Numbered from the stretch's first letter, positions 46,002 through 54,896 are shown. The stretch is DNA of 64,000 nt from an uncultured Acidimicrobiales bacterium (GCA_902805555.1 CADCSY010000120.1:23572-87571), one strand, 5' to 3'. Translations and numbers: made by a program. The notes: generated from the sequence alone by a model not told the origin.

Positions 46002-46822
46002 TGGCCCTCGGCTTCAGGCGGGCCCCCCGGGGCGACCCCCAGCCCCCGCGCGACCCGGCGGGGATGACGCTCGTCGAGCACCTGGCGGAGCTGCGCACGA
46101 GGGTGGTGAAGGCGATGATCGCGGTCGTCCTCGGGGGCGCCCTCGGCTTCAGCCTCTACTCACCCGTGCTCGACCGCCTCGTCGAGCCCTACTGCGAGCA
46201 GAAGGCCGAGCAGGCGGAGCGGCGCAGGGACGCCGGGATCGCAGACGACGAGACCCTCGACACGGGGTGCCAGCTGGTGGTCACCGACCCGCTCGAGTCG
46301 TTCTCCATCCGGCTGAAGATCTCCGCCTACCTCGGGCTGCTGTTCGCCTCGCCGGTCGTCCTCTGGCAGCTGTGGCGCTTCATCACCCCTGGGCTGTACG
46401 ACAACGAGAAGCGCTACGCCATCCCCTTCGTGCTGTCGTCGGTGCTGCTGTTCGTGGCCGGCGCCTTCCTCGCCCTCTTCACGTTCCCGAAGACGCTCGA
46501 GTTCCTGGCCGCCTTCGGTGGCGACAACCTCACCACCCTCTACACGCCGGGCAAGTACCTGGGCCTGCTCATCTTCATGATGCTGGCCTTCGGGCTCGGC
46601 TTCGAGTTCCCCGTCGTCCTCACGTTCCTGCAGCTGGCGCGGGTCCTCCACTGGCGCCAGCTGGCCAGGTTCCGCCGCTACGCGCTCGTCCTCGTGTTCG
46701 TCGTCAACGCCGTCATCACCCCGAGCGGTGACCCGGTGACGCTGCTCGCGCTCAGCGTGCCGATGGTGCTCTTCTACGAGATCTCGATCCTGATCGGGCG
46801 CTTCGTCTTCAAGAGGGAGTAG
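46001..46822 (+). CDS. tatC: Sec-independent translocase subunit TatC
   Basis: 273 residues with six membrane helices. The conserved N-terminus MTLVEHLAELRTRVVKA and loop FASPVVLWQLWRFITPGL bind twin-arginine signals; TPSGDPVTLLALSVP is in the C-terminal helices. ATG overlaps the tatB stop. The helicase gene follows two bases after the stop, the same tatC-helY order as mycobacteria. Confidence 0.96.
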   Translation: MALGFRRAPRGDPQPPRDPAGMTLVEHLAELRTRVVKAMIAVVLGGALGFSLYSPVLDRLVEPYCEQKAEQAERRRDAGIADDETLDTGCQLVVTDPLESFSIRLKISAYLGLLFASPVVLWQLWRFITPGLYDNEKRYAIPFVLSSVLLFVAGAFLALFTFPKTLEFLAAFGGDNLTTLYTPGKYLGLLIFMMLAFGLGFEFPVVLTFLQLARVLHWRQLARFRRYALVLVFVVNAVITPSGDPVTLLALSVPMVLFYEISILIGRFVFKRE

Positions 46823-46824
46823 CG

Positions 46825-49581
46825 GTGCCGGCCGAGGGACACGACTTCGAGCTCGACGACTACCAGCGCCAGGCCATCGCCGCCATCGACGACGGCCGCT
46901 CGGTGCTCGTCGCTGCGCCGACCGGCTCGGGCAAGACGGTGGTGGCGGAGCACGCCGTCGCCGACGCCCTCCGCAGCGGGGGCAAGGCCTTCTACACGGC
47001 GCCGATCAAGGCGCTGTCGAACCAGAAGTACGCGGACCTGGTGCGGCTCCACGGACCGGACAACGTCGGGCTGCTCACCGGGGACAACAGCGTCAACGGG
47101 GACGCGCCGATCGTGGTGATGACGACCGAAGTCCTCCGCAACATGATCTACGCGGCATCCCCGGCGCTGCGGGGGCTGCGCTACGTGGTGCTCGACGAGG
47201 TCCACTACCTGCAGGACGCCTACCGGGGGCCGGTCTGGGAGGAGGTCATCATCCACCTCCACCCGTCGGTCCGCCTGGTCTGCCTGTCGGCCACGGTCTC
47301 CAACGCCGAGGAGCTGACCGAGTGGATCGAGACCGTCCGGGGCCCGACGTCGGCCATCGTCGAGCAGCGTCGTCCCGTCGAGCTGCGCAACCTCTTCATG
47401 GTGGCCGACCGTTCGAGCGAGCGGCTCCTGCTCCTGCCCATGCTCGTCGACGGTCGCCCCAACCCCGAGGGCCTCAAGCTGGACGCCACCGCCCAGCGGG
47501 GCCCCCGCAAGCGGTCTGGCCCCCAGCGGGCGCCGAGCCGCCGCCTCGCCGCCCCCCGGAGGGTCGAGGTCATCGACCGGCTCGACGAGGAGGGGATGCT
47601 CCCCTCGATCTACTTCATCTTCAGCCGCAAGGCCTGTGACGAGGCCGTGGCCCAGTGCCTCGACCTCGGGCTGCGCCTCACCGACGCCGAGGAGCGGGCC
47701 CGCATCGTCGCCATCTGCACCGAGCGCACCGCCGGGCTGGCTCCCGAGGACCTCGACGTCCTCGGCCACCGGCGCTGGCTGGCAGGGATGCAGGCCGGCA
47801 TCGCCTCCCACCACGCCGGCATGGTCCCGCCGTTCAAGGAGGCGGTCGAGGCCTGCTTCACCGCCGGCCTCGTCAAGGTCGTCTTCGCCACCGAGACCCT
47901 CGCCCTCGGGATCAACATGCCCGCCCGCTCCGTGGTCCTCGAGCGGTTCTCGAAGTTCAACGGGGAGCGCAACGAGACACTGACACCCGGGCAGTACACC
48001 CAGCTCACGGGCCGGGCCGGGCGTCGTGGCATCGACCCGGTGGGTGACGCCGTGGTGCTGTGGTCGCCCTTCACCACCTTCGAGGAGATCGCCGAGCGGG
48101 CCGCCAGCCGCAGCTTCGCCATCTCGTCGTCGTTCCGGCCGACGTACAACATGGCGGCCAACCTCGTGCGCCGCTACGAGCCCGCCGAGGCCCGCCACCT
48201 CCTCAACCTGTCCTTCGCGCAGTACCAGTCAGACGGCGAGGTGGTGCGCATCGAGACCCGCCTCGACCGGGCCACGGCCAAGCTCGCCGCTGTCCGAGCC
48301 GAGCTGCGCTGCGACCGCGGCGACGTGGGCGAGCTGTTCGCCCTCGAGGCTCGCCTCGAGGCGCAGCGGGCCGGTCGCCCCGACCGCCGTCGTGCGCTCG
48401 AGGAGGCGATCGGCCAGCTGAAGCCGGGCGACGTCATCCAGGCGCCGGGTGGCCGCAACGGCGGCGCTGCGGTCGTGACCGCGACCATCAACCGGCGCAA
48501 CGGCGTGGGCATCCGCGCCCTCACCGCCCAGCGCAGGCGCCTGCAGCTGACCGCAGACGACTTCGACCGTCCGCCACAGCGGCTCGGCCGCATCGAGCTG
48601 CCCGAGCCGTACGCGCCCAACACGACCCGGTTCCAGCGGGAGGCGGCGCAGGCGCTCGGACGGGCCCGCCTGTCGCACGGCACCAGGGTGCCGAAGCGGG
48701 GCTCACAACCGGAGGACGACGCCGACGAGGTGTGGCAGGCGATCGCCGACCACCCGGCCGCCACCTGCCCCGACCTCGGCCTCCACCGCCGGGCAGCCGC
48801 CCAGGCGGCCAGGTACGAGCGGGAGCGCGACGTCCTCGAGCGCCAGGTGCGGGGACGCGACGCCACCCTCGCCCGGCACTTCGACCGCGTGCTCGAGCTG
48901 CTCGAGCACCGCGGCCACCTCGACGGGTGGGCGCTCACCGACGCCGGCAGCCGCCTCGCCAGGATCTACCACGAGGCCGACCTGCTCATCTCGGACTGCC
49001 TGGAGCGCGGCCTGTTCGACGGGTTGGACGGGCCCACCCTCGCCGGGCTGGCGTCCGGCTTCGTCTACGAGCACCGCGGGACCTCCGACCCGCCGACGCC
49101 CTGGTTCCCGTCAGCCGACGCCCGCCGCCGGTGGCGGGGGATCGAGCAGCTCCACCACGAGCTCAACCTGGACGAGGAGCGCCGGCGCCTCCCCCTCACC
49201 CGCCCGCCTGACCCCGGGTTCATCGCCCTGGCCCACGCCTGGGCGGCGGGGGAGGGCCTCGACGACCTCCTCGCCGACGACGACGTCTCCGGCGGCGACT
49301 TCGTCCGCACCGTCAAGCAGCTGCTCGACCTGCTGCGCCAGCTGGCCGAGGTCGCACCCAGGCCGGCGACCAGGGAGTCGGCCAGGGCGGCCGCCGACGG
49401 CCTGTTCCGGGGGGTCATCGCCGCCTCCTCCGCAGGCCCCGTGATCGAGGACCCCCTGGTCGAGGACGACGTCGACGACGACGGAGGGGGCGAGGAGGTC
49501 GAGGAGGTCGAGGAGGGTGGAGCCGCCTCACCGGGCGGTGCCCCCGTGGTCGAGGTCGAGGACGAGGCATCCGCGGGGTGA
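46825..49581 (+). CDS. helY: Ski2/Mtr4-like DEAD/DEAH helicase, HelY family
   Basis: 918 residues. RecA1 with Walker A APTGSGKT (31-38) and DEVH in YVVLDEVHYLQD near 117; SAT in CLSATVSN. RecA2 contains GIASHHAGMVPPFKEAVE and QLTGRAGRRGID. A helical-bundle/DSHCT C-terminal region follows, ending in an acidic Glu/Asp-rich tail. Predicted ATP-dependent RNA or DNA helicase; substrate unknown. GTG start. Overlaps the next gene in GTGA. Confidence 0.93.
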   Translation: MPAEGHDFELDDYQRQAIAAIDDGRSVLVAAPTGSGKTVVAEHAVADALRSGGKAFYTAPIKALSNQKYADLVRLHGPDNVGLLTGDNSVNGDAPIVVMTTEVLRNMIYAASPALRGLRYVVLDEVHYLQDAYRGPVWEEVIIHLHPSVRLVCLSATVSNAEELTEWIETVRGPTSAIVEQRRPVELRNLFMVADRSSERLLLLPMLVDGRPNPEGLKLDATAQRGPRKRSGPQRAPSRRLAAPRRVEVIDRLDEEGMLPSIYFIFSRKACDEAVAQCLDLGLRLTDAEERARIVAICTERTAGLAPEDLDVLGHRRWLAGMQAGIASHHAGMVPPFKEAVEACFTAGLVKVVFATETLALGINMPARSVVLERFSKFNGERNETLTPGQYTQLTGRAGRRGIDPVGDAVVLWSPFTTFEEIAERAASRSFAISSSFRPTYNMAANLVRRYEPAEARHLLNLSFAQYQSDGEVVRIETRLDRATAKLAAVRAELRCDRGDVGELFALEARLEAQRAGRPDRRRALEEAIGQLKPGDVIQAPGGRNGGAAVVTATINRRNGVGIRALTAQRRRLQLTADDFDRPPQRLGRIELPEPYAPNTTRFQREAAQALGRARLSHGTRVPKRGSQPEDDADEVWQAIADHPAATCPDLGLHRRAAAQAARYERERDVLERQVRGRDATLARHFDRVLELLEHRGHLDGWALTDAGSRLARIYHEADLLISDCLERGLFDGLDGPTLAGLASGFVYEHRGTSDPPTPWFPSADARRRWRGIEQLHHELNLDEERRRLPLTRPPDPGFIALAHAWAAGEGLDDLLADDDVSGGDFVRTVKQLLDLLRQLAEVAPRPATRESARAAADGLFRGVIAASSAGPVIEDPLVEDDVDDDGGGEEVEEVEEGGAASPGGAPVVEVEDEASAG

Positions 49582-50189
49582 CCGTGCGCAAGGGGGAGCC
49601 CTGGGGAGAGCCCGGGCCGCTCCCGGCGGACGCCGTCGTGGTCAGGTCGGACGCCGAGGCGAGGCAGGTGGTCACCGAGGCGCGCCGGGCCCAGCGACCC
49701 GTCCCGCCGCTCGGCCTCCTCGGCGGCGACCTGTGCCGCACGCTCGGCGGCAGGGGCGACCCGGTCCACCTCCGCTCCGGTTCGGCGACGACGGCCTCGT
49801 GCGACCTGGGCGTCGCCCTCCTCGACGGTCGGCTCCACTGGTTCGTGGCCCACGTGGTGGCCCGACGGGGCTGGTGGCGGGGGAGGGCGTGGGTGGCGAT
49901 GAACGCCGCCTACGTCGGTCCGTGGGACCTCGGGCCGAGGGCCCACCCGGGTGACGGCCTGCTCGACATCACCGACGCATCGGTGCCCGTCGGCGAGCGG
50001 TTGAAGGTGCGGGCCAGGCTGGCGCAGGGGGCGCACCTGCCCCACCCCGCCCTGCGCACCCAGCGCGCGCGGGCGGCGCAGGTCGTGCTCGAACGGTCCC
50101 TGCCCGTGCGCCTCGACGGCGAGGTCGTGGGACGCTTCCGGTCGATCTCGGTGCGGGTCGAGCCGGACGCCCTGCAGGTCGTCGTCTAG
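49578..50189 (+). CDS. Orphan diacylglycerol-kinase-like C-terminal domain protein
   Basis: 203 residues. The C-terminal part (MNAAYVGPWDLGPRAHPGDG, then LLDITDAS and PLPVRLDGEVVGRFRSISVR-like ending) matches the beta-sandwich C-terminal domain of DagK/YegS lipid kinases. The N-terminal ATP-binding kinase domain (GGDGT signature) is absent, so kinase activity is unlikely. GTG start in the helY stop. It also overlaps the opposite carbonic-anhydrase gene by four bases. Could be a degenerate or regulatory lipid-binding protein. Confidence 0.75.
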   Translation: MTVRKGEPWGEPGPLPADAVVVRSDAEARQVVTEARRAQRPVPPLGLLGGDLCRTLGGRGDPVHLRSGSATTASCDLGVALLDGRLHWFVAHVVARRGWWRGRAWVAMNAAYVGPWDLGPRAHPGDGLLDITDASVPVGERLKVRARLAQGAHLPHPALRTQRARAAQVVLERSLPVRLDGEVVGRFRSISVRVEPDALQVVV

Positions 50190-50710
50190 GCGTCCGGCGT
50201 CGCCGCAGCCGGGTCGCCGGCCTCGACCTCTCGCAGCGCACAGGTGTCCACGTCGTACACGAACCCCCGGATGTCGGAGGTGTCGAGGAGGTAGGCGCTG
50301 CCCCGCAGCTTGCGGAGCGACTCGAGCACGCTCGCGTCGAGGTCCTCGAAGGCGCCGAGGGCGAAGGGCGGGGTGTAGCCGGTGCGCTCGTGGATGGTGG
50401 CGCTGAGCCCGGCGTCGGTGAAGCGCTGCGCACCGCACCTGGTGTGGTGCAGGACGGCGATGGCCTGCGTGCCCAGCAGGTGCTGGGAGATCACGAGCGA
50501 GCGCAGCACGTCCTCGGTGACGATGCCGCCGGCGTTGCGCAGGATGTGGGCCTCACCCAGCTCGAGGCCGAGGGCGGCGAACACGTCGATGCGCGAGTCC
50601 ATGCAGCACACCACCACGAGGCGCCTGGCCGGCTCGGTGGCCAGGTTGCCGTGGGGGAAGGCCTCTGCGTAGGAGGCGTTGGCGGCGAGGAGGTCGTCGA
50701 TGGCGCTCAC
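50186..50710 (-). CDS. Beta-class carbonic anhydrase
   Basis: 174-residue zinc enzyme interconverting CO2 and bicarbonate. Zinc ligands Cys36 (CCMDSRID), His89 and Cys92 (HHTRCG); Asp38 and Arg40 form the catalytic dyad. LRNAGGIV is the family signature. It may supply bicarbonate for carboxylases. Convergent, four-base overlap with the upstream plus-strand gene. Confidence 0.93.
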   Translation of the reverse strand: MSAIDDLLAANASYAEAFPHGNLATEPARRLVVVCCMDSRIDVFAALGLELGEAHILRNAGGIVTEDVLRSLVISQHLLGTQAIAVLHHTRCGAQRFTDAGLSATIHERTGYTPPFALGAFEDLDASVLESLRKLRGSAYLLDTSDIRGFVYDVDTCALREVEAGDPAAATPDA

Positions 50711-50748
50711 GGGCGGAGGGTACCGGCCGGGCGGGAGGGGCCCGGACC

Positions 50749-50754
50749 TAGGGT
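50749..50754 (+). promoter_or_regulatory. -10 box of a probable leaderless promoter
   Basis: TAGGGT ends six bases before the ATG at 50761. Confidence 0.5.
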
Positions 50755-50760
50755 GGGCGG

Positions 50761-51939
50761 ATGGACGTGGCGGAGCTGAAGGGGCGCATGCTGGCCGTGG
50801 TCGACGAGGTGGCGGAGCTCCTGCTCGACACCTCGCACCAGATCCACGCCAACCCCGAGCTCAACTTCGAGGAGCGCTTCGCCCACGGGTTGCTGACCGA
50901 CGTGCTCGAGCAGCGTGGCATCCCGGTCACCCGCAGCGCCTACGAGCTCGAGACCGCCTTCGAGGCCACCGTCGGGGACGAGGGTCCGACCATCGCCATC
51001 TGCCTCGAGTACGACGCCCTGCCCGTCGTCGGCCACGCGTGCGGGCACAACGTGATCGCGGCCGCCGGCCTCGGCGCCGCCCTGGCCGCGGCCGCGCTGG
51101 CGGGCGAGGCGGGAGGGCGGGTGCGGATCCTCGGGACCCCGGCCGAGGAGGGAGGCGGCGGCAAGGTCCTCATGGGGGACCGGGGGGCCTTCGAAGGCGT
51201 CGACGCCGCGATGATGGTCCACCCCGCCGACGCCGACCTCCTGGCCATGGACGCCATCGCCGCCACCCACCTCGAGGTCGTCTACGAGGGCGTCGCGGCG
51301 CACGCCGCCGCCTTCCCCCACCTCGGACGCAACGCCCTCGACGCCGCTGTCCTCGGCTACGTGAACGTGGCTGCGCTCCGCCAGCACATCGAGGCGACCG
51401 ACCGGGTGCACGGCGTGTTCCTCGAGGGGGGCGACAAGGCCAACATCGTCCCCGAGCGGACCCGGATGCAGTGGATGGTGCGCTCCGCCCGCTTCGCCAG
51501 CCTCGAGCCGCTCCAGAAGCGGGTGGAGGCGTGCTTCGAGGCGGGGGCGGCGGCCACCGGGTGCACCTGCTCCCACCGGGTCTCGAACCCGCCCTACGCC
51601 GACATGGTCGACAACCCCGTCCTCGTCGGCCTCTACGCGGCCAACAGCGAGGCCCTGGGCAGGCCGCTGGCCGACCCGAGGGCAGGGGGCGCCAGGGTGG
51701 TGGGCAGCACCGACATGGGCAACGTGAGCTACCTCGTGCCCTCGATCCACCCGATGGTCAAGGTGGCGCCGACGGGTGTGTCGATCCACTCCCACGAGTT
51801 CACTGCCCACGCCCGCTCCGAGGCGGGTGACGCCGCAGCCCTGCACGGGGCCCGGGCCATGGCGGCGACGGTGGCGGACCTGTGGGCCGACCGCAGCCTC
51901 GTGGCCGACGCCCGCACCGCCTTCGAACAGGCGACCTGA
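50761..51939 (+). CDS. M20-family amidohydrolase (AbgB/PepV-like)
   Basis: 392-residue metal-dependent hydrolase of N-acyl or peptide amide bonds. EYDALPVVGHACGHN contains metal ligand His and Cys94/His96; PAEEGGGGK holds the catalytic/metal Glu; a later GVSIHSHEF His completes the site. Family members release amino acids or p-aminobenzoyl-glutamate. Substrate unknown. Leaderless, with TAGGGT six bases upstream. Confidence 0.9.
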   Translation: MDVAELKGRMLAVVDEVAELLLDTSHQIHANPELNFEERFAHGLLTDVLEQRGIPVTRSAYELETAFEATVGDEGPTIAICLEYDALPVVGHACGHNVIAAAGLGAALAAAALAGEAGGRVRILGTPAEEGGGGKVLMGDRGAFEGVDAAMMVHPADADLLAMDAIAATHLEVVYEGVAAHAAAFPHLGRNALDAAVLGYVNVAALRQHIEATDRVHGVFLEGGDKANIVPERTRMQWMVRSARFASLEPLQKRVEACFEAGAAATGCTCSHRVSNPPYADMVDNPVLVGLYAANSEALGRPLADPRAGGARVVGSTDMGNVSYLVPSIHPMVKVAPTGVSIHSHEFTAHARSEAGDAAALHGARAMAATVADLWADRSLVADARTAFEQAT

Positions 51940-51954
51940 ACCTCCCTCCGACGT

Positions 51955-51977
51955 GGGGGCCGCTCTGCGGCGTCCCC
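51955..51977 (+). terminator. Hairpin after the M20 gene
   Basis: GGGG and CCCC enclose GCCGC/GCGGC arms with a TCT loop. The stem is broken only by an unpaired GT. No U-tract. Confidence 0.45.
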
Positions 51978-52090
51978 GTCCGGCTCGGTCCGGTCGTCCC
52001 GGGCGTTCGCCTCCGGCACCTCCCTCGCCACCGGACGGGTGGTCGGCGGCGGGCACCCACACCCTCCGCGTCCGGGCTGCGACCCGCTCC

Positions 52091-52096
52091 TAGGCT
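52091..52096 (+). promoter_or_regulatory. -10 box for the thyX-like leader ORF
   Basis: TAGGCT ends six bases before the GTG at 52103, the leaderless spacing seen elsewhere in the window, pointing at the 16-codon ORF rather than the thyX-like start at 52150. Confidence 0.5.
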
Positions 52097-52102
52097 GGAC
52101 CG

Positions 52103-52153
52103 GTGGCCTGCTCCTCCCACCCTGCCGCGCCGACCCCGGGGGCGCCCGGGTGA
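52103..52153 (+). CDS. Putative 16-codon leader peptide, coupled to the ThyX-like gene
   Basis: Encodes MACSSHPAAPTPGAPG. A TAGGCT -10 box lies six bases upstream, and its TGA (52151-52153) overlaps the thyX-like GTG start (52150) in GTGA. The Pro-rich end might slow ribosomes. Translation is unproven, but promoter position and overlap both fit. Confidence 0.4.
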   Translation: MACSSHPAAPTPGAPG

Positions 52154-53772
52154 TCCTCGCCGGCTCGAACGGCACCTACATCCGGGAGGAGTGGACGCCC
52201 GAGGAGGCCGACATCCTCCGGCGCTACGTCACCAACCTCGACGGCCCCGTGTTCGCCCTGGTGAACCTGCCCGAGGTCGTCAAGGGCGCCCTCTTCGCCC
52301 GCTACAGCCGCACCCACAAGAGCCTGCGGCGGCTGTTCCTCGACGAGTTCGTGGGTGAGCTCGACGTCGAGGGCGACGACGGCATCGACGCCACCGTCGG
52401 CCTCGAGCGGGCCGAGCAGCTCTACGACCGGGTCTTCTTCGAGTACGGCGACGACTCCGTCGCCCAGCTCGGGGGCGTCCACCTCGCCTGCGAGCAGTCG
52501 TCGAACCTCCTCACGAAGATCCTCGAGTGGGGCCGGCTGATGTCGTACCTGGAGCAGTCGACCCGCTACATCGCGTACGACGCACGCCTCGGTGGCCGCT
52601 ACCGGTACCACCGCGATCCGGCGGTGCTCGCCTCACCCTTCGGCACCCGCTACGTGGGCGACATGGACCGGCTGTTCGACGCCTACGCCGAGCTGCTGCC
52701 CACCGTCCAGGACTGGTGCCGCGAGCGCTACCCGAAGGAGGCCGGGGACTCCGACTTCGTGTACCGCCAGAGCATCAGGGCCAAGGCGCTCGACGCCGTG
52801 CGCGGCGTGCTCCCGGCCGCGTCGCTCTCCAACGTCGGCATCTACGGGTCCGGCCAGGGCTTCGAGGCGCTGCTGCTGCGCATGCGTGCCTCCCCGCTGC
52901 CGGAGGCGAGGTCCTACGCCGACCTGATGCTGGCCGAGCTCCGCAAGGTCATCCCGTCGTTCCTGAAGCGCGTCGACCTGCCGGAGCGGGGTGGTGCCTG
53001 GTCGGGCTACCTCGAGGACCGCCGTTCGGCGATGGACGAGCTGGCGGCCCGCCTGCTCCCGACGACGACCCCGGCGCCGGCGCCCGAGGTGACGCTGGTG
53101 GACTTCGACCCCGGCGGCGAGGACAAGGTCCTCGCAGCCATGCTGTACCCGCACGTGTCGCTGCCGGAGTCCCAGGTGCTCGACGTCGTGAAGCGGCTGA
53201 CGGGGGAGGAGCGGGCGTCCCTCGTGGCCGCCTACGTGGGCGAGCGCAGCAACCGGCGGCACAAGCCGGGCCGGGCGCTCGAACGGGTCGCCTACCGCTT
53301 CGACGTGTGCTCGGACTACGGGGCCTTCCGAGACCTGCAGCGTCACCGGATGATGACCGTCGAGTGGCAGGCCCTCGGCCCCACCCACGGCTACGTCATG
53401 CCCGAGGCGGTGGTCGAGGCCGGCTGCGCAGGCCGGTTCGAGGAGGCGATGGAGCGCTCGGCTGCGCTCCACGACGCACTCCTCGAGCGCTTCCCGGCCC
53501 AGGCCGGGTACGCCGTGAGCCTCGCCTACCGGGTGCGCTACTCCATGCAGCTGAACGCCCGTGAGGCGCTCCACATGCTCGAGCTGCGCACCACCCCGCA
53601 GGGCCACCCTGCCTACCGGCGGGTGTGCCAGCAGATGCACCGCCTCATCGCCGACCAGGCCGGTCACCGTGCGATCGCCGGGATGATGGGCTTCGTCGAC
53701 CACGGGGAGACCGAGCTCGAGCGCCTCGAGGGTGAGCGCAGGGCCGAGCGGCGGCGCAGCGGCGCCGAGTAG
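52150..53772 (+). CDS. Double-length ThyX-like flavin-dependent thymidylate synthase family protein
   Basis: 540 residues, about twice the length of ThyX. Both halves look like ThyX domains. In the N-terminal half, SYLEQSTRY (132-140) matches the end of the ThyX motif RHRxxSxNExSxRY except that Leu replaces Asn, but the RHR is absent. In the C-terminal half, RHR is present at 398-400 (DLQRHRMMT) but the SxNExSxRY part is not. QLNAREALHMLELR is the usual downstream helix. Thymidylate synthase activity is therefore uncertain; a different flavin methyltransferase is possible. GTG start coupled to a leader ORF. Confidence 0.85.
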   Translation: MILAGSNGTYIREEWTPEEADILRRYVTNLDGPVFALVNLPEVVKGALFARYSRTHKSLRRLFLDEFVGELDVEGDDGIDATVGLERAEQLYDRVFFEYGDDSVAQLGGVHLACEQSSNLLTKILEWGRLMSYLEQSTRYIAYDARLGGRYRYHRDPAVLASPFGTRYVGDMDRLFDAYAELLPTVQDWCRERYPKEAGDSDFVYRQSIRAKALDAVRGVLPAASLSNVGIYGSGQGFEALLLRMRASPLPEARSYADLMLAELRKVIPSFLKRVDLPERGGAWSGYLEDRRSAMDELAARLLPTTTPAPAPEVTLVDFDPGGEDKVLAAMLYPHVSLPESQVLDVVKRLTGEERASLVAAYVGERSNRRHKPGRALERVAYRFDVCSDYGAFRDLQRHRMMTVEWQALGPTHGYVMPEAVVEAGCAGRFEEAMERSAALHDALLERFPAQAGYAVSLAYRVRYSMQLNAREALHMLELRTTPQGHPAYRRVCQQMHRLIADQAGHRAIAGMMGFVDHGETELERLEGERRAERRRSGAE

Positions 53773-53864
53773 GACCCCGTCGATCGCACGTCGGCGGTGT
53801 TGCCTGTGGGGCTGGTGTTGCGAATGTTGCTCACTCCGGACACACTGGACGAAGGCGGGCGGCC

Positions 53865-53872
53865 AGGAGGTC
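53865..53872 (+). promoter_or_regulatory. Strong ribosome-binding site of the lytic transglycosylase
   Basis: The sequence CAGGAGGT lies about eight bases before the GTG at 53880. It is one of the few near-consensus Shine-Dalgarno sites in the window and fixes that start. Confidence 0.65.
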
Positions 53873-53879
53873 TTCCCGC

Positions 53880-54827
53880 GTGTTCGCAGCAGGTTCAGCC
53901 CGACGGCGCCCCTTGCCGGTGGTGGGGGCGGTCCCAGCCCCCGCCCCCGTCCCGCAGCGGGCAGGTTCCCGCGCCCTGCTGCGTGGCATGGCGGTGGTGG
54001 GGGCCCTCGCCCTGGCCGGCTCCGCCGCGACGGGGAGCTACACGATCCGGCGCGGTGACACGCTCTCGGAGATCGCCCTGCGCCACGGCGTCTCGGCCCG
54101 CAGCATCATGGAGGCGAACGGCCTCACCGACCCCCACCGGGTGTTCGCCGGCCGGTCGCTCCAGATCCCGGCGGCGACCGGGGCGCCGCAGGGCGGCACC
54201 GGCGCCAGCGGCGGCTACACGGTGCAACGGGGGGACACGCTCTCCGGCATCGCCGCCCGGCTGGGGGTGGACGCATCTGCGCTGGCTGCAGCGAACGGCA
54301 TCGCCGACCGGAACCTCGTCGTGGCCGGGCGGACCTTGCAGGTCCCAGGTGGCGCGGCCGCCGCTGCTGGCGCACCCGCTGCGCCTGCCTCCACCCCCAG
54401 TGGGCTGCCGGCGAGGCTGCGGGCCAACCCGGAGCGCCTCGCCTACATCCCCATCTTCGAGCGCTGGTCCGCGACCTACGGCGTCCCGTCCGACCTGTTG
54501 ATGGCGATGACCTGGCTCGAGTCGGGCTGGCAGCAGGGGAGGGTCTCGTCCACGGGGGCGGTGGGCGTGGGCCAGATCATGCCCGCCACCACCGCCTGGA
54601 TGCGCGACCACATCATCCGGGAACCCCTCGACGCCACGGTGGTCGACGACAACATCAGGATGAGCGCCCGATTCCTGCGCTGGCTCCTCGACCGGAACGG
54701 GGGCGACGTCCGCCTCGCCCTCGCCGGCTACTACCAGGGCCCGGGGTCGGTGGCGTCGCGCGGCCTGCTGCCCGAGACCGAGCGCTACGTCGCCGACATC
54801 GCCTCGCTCCGCGCCCGCAACTTCTGA
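53880..54827 (+). CDS. LysM-domain lytic transglycosylase
   Basis: 315-residue exported peptidoglycan-cleaving enzyme. Signal or anchor helix near 35-51 (GMAVVGALALAGSAA), LysM domain 1 at about 54-97 (SYTIRRGDTLSEIA), LysM domain 2 at about 113-156, then an SLT domain with probable catalytic Glu214 in TWLESGWQQG, followed by GAVGVGQIMP. LysM modules hold it on the wall while SLT cuts glycan strands. GTG start with CAGGAGGT. Confidence 0.93.
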   Translation: MFAAGSARRRPLPVVGAVPAPAPVPQRAGSRALLRGMAVVGALALAGSAATGSYTIRRGDTLSEIALRHGVSARSIMEANGLTDPHRVFAGRSLQIPAATGAPQGGTGASGGYTVQRGDTLSGIAARLGVDASALAAANGIADRNLVVAGRTLQVPGGAAAAAGAPAAPASTPSGLPARLRANPERLAYIPIFERWSATYGVPSDLLMAMTWLESGWQQGRVSSTGAVGVGQIMPATTAWMRDHIIREPLDATVVDDNIRMSARFLRWLLDRNGGDVRLALAGYYQGPGSVASRGLLPETERYVADIASLRARNF

Positions 54828-54868
54828 TCGGGTCCCCGGCTCCAGGACGTCACGCAGCGGCCACGCCC

Positions 54869-54896
54869 TTGACACCTCGCGCCTGCGTGGGATGAT
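54869..54896 (+). promoter_or_regulatory. Promoter before the structured intergenic segment
   Basis: A perfect -35 TTGACA (54869-54874), 16-base spacer and -10 GATGAT (54891-54896). This is the best bipartite promoter in the window and predicts a start near 54903, about 270 bases before the DUF4193 start codon. Confidence 0.55.
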
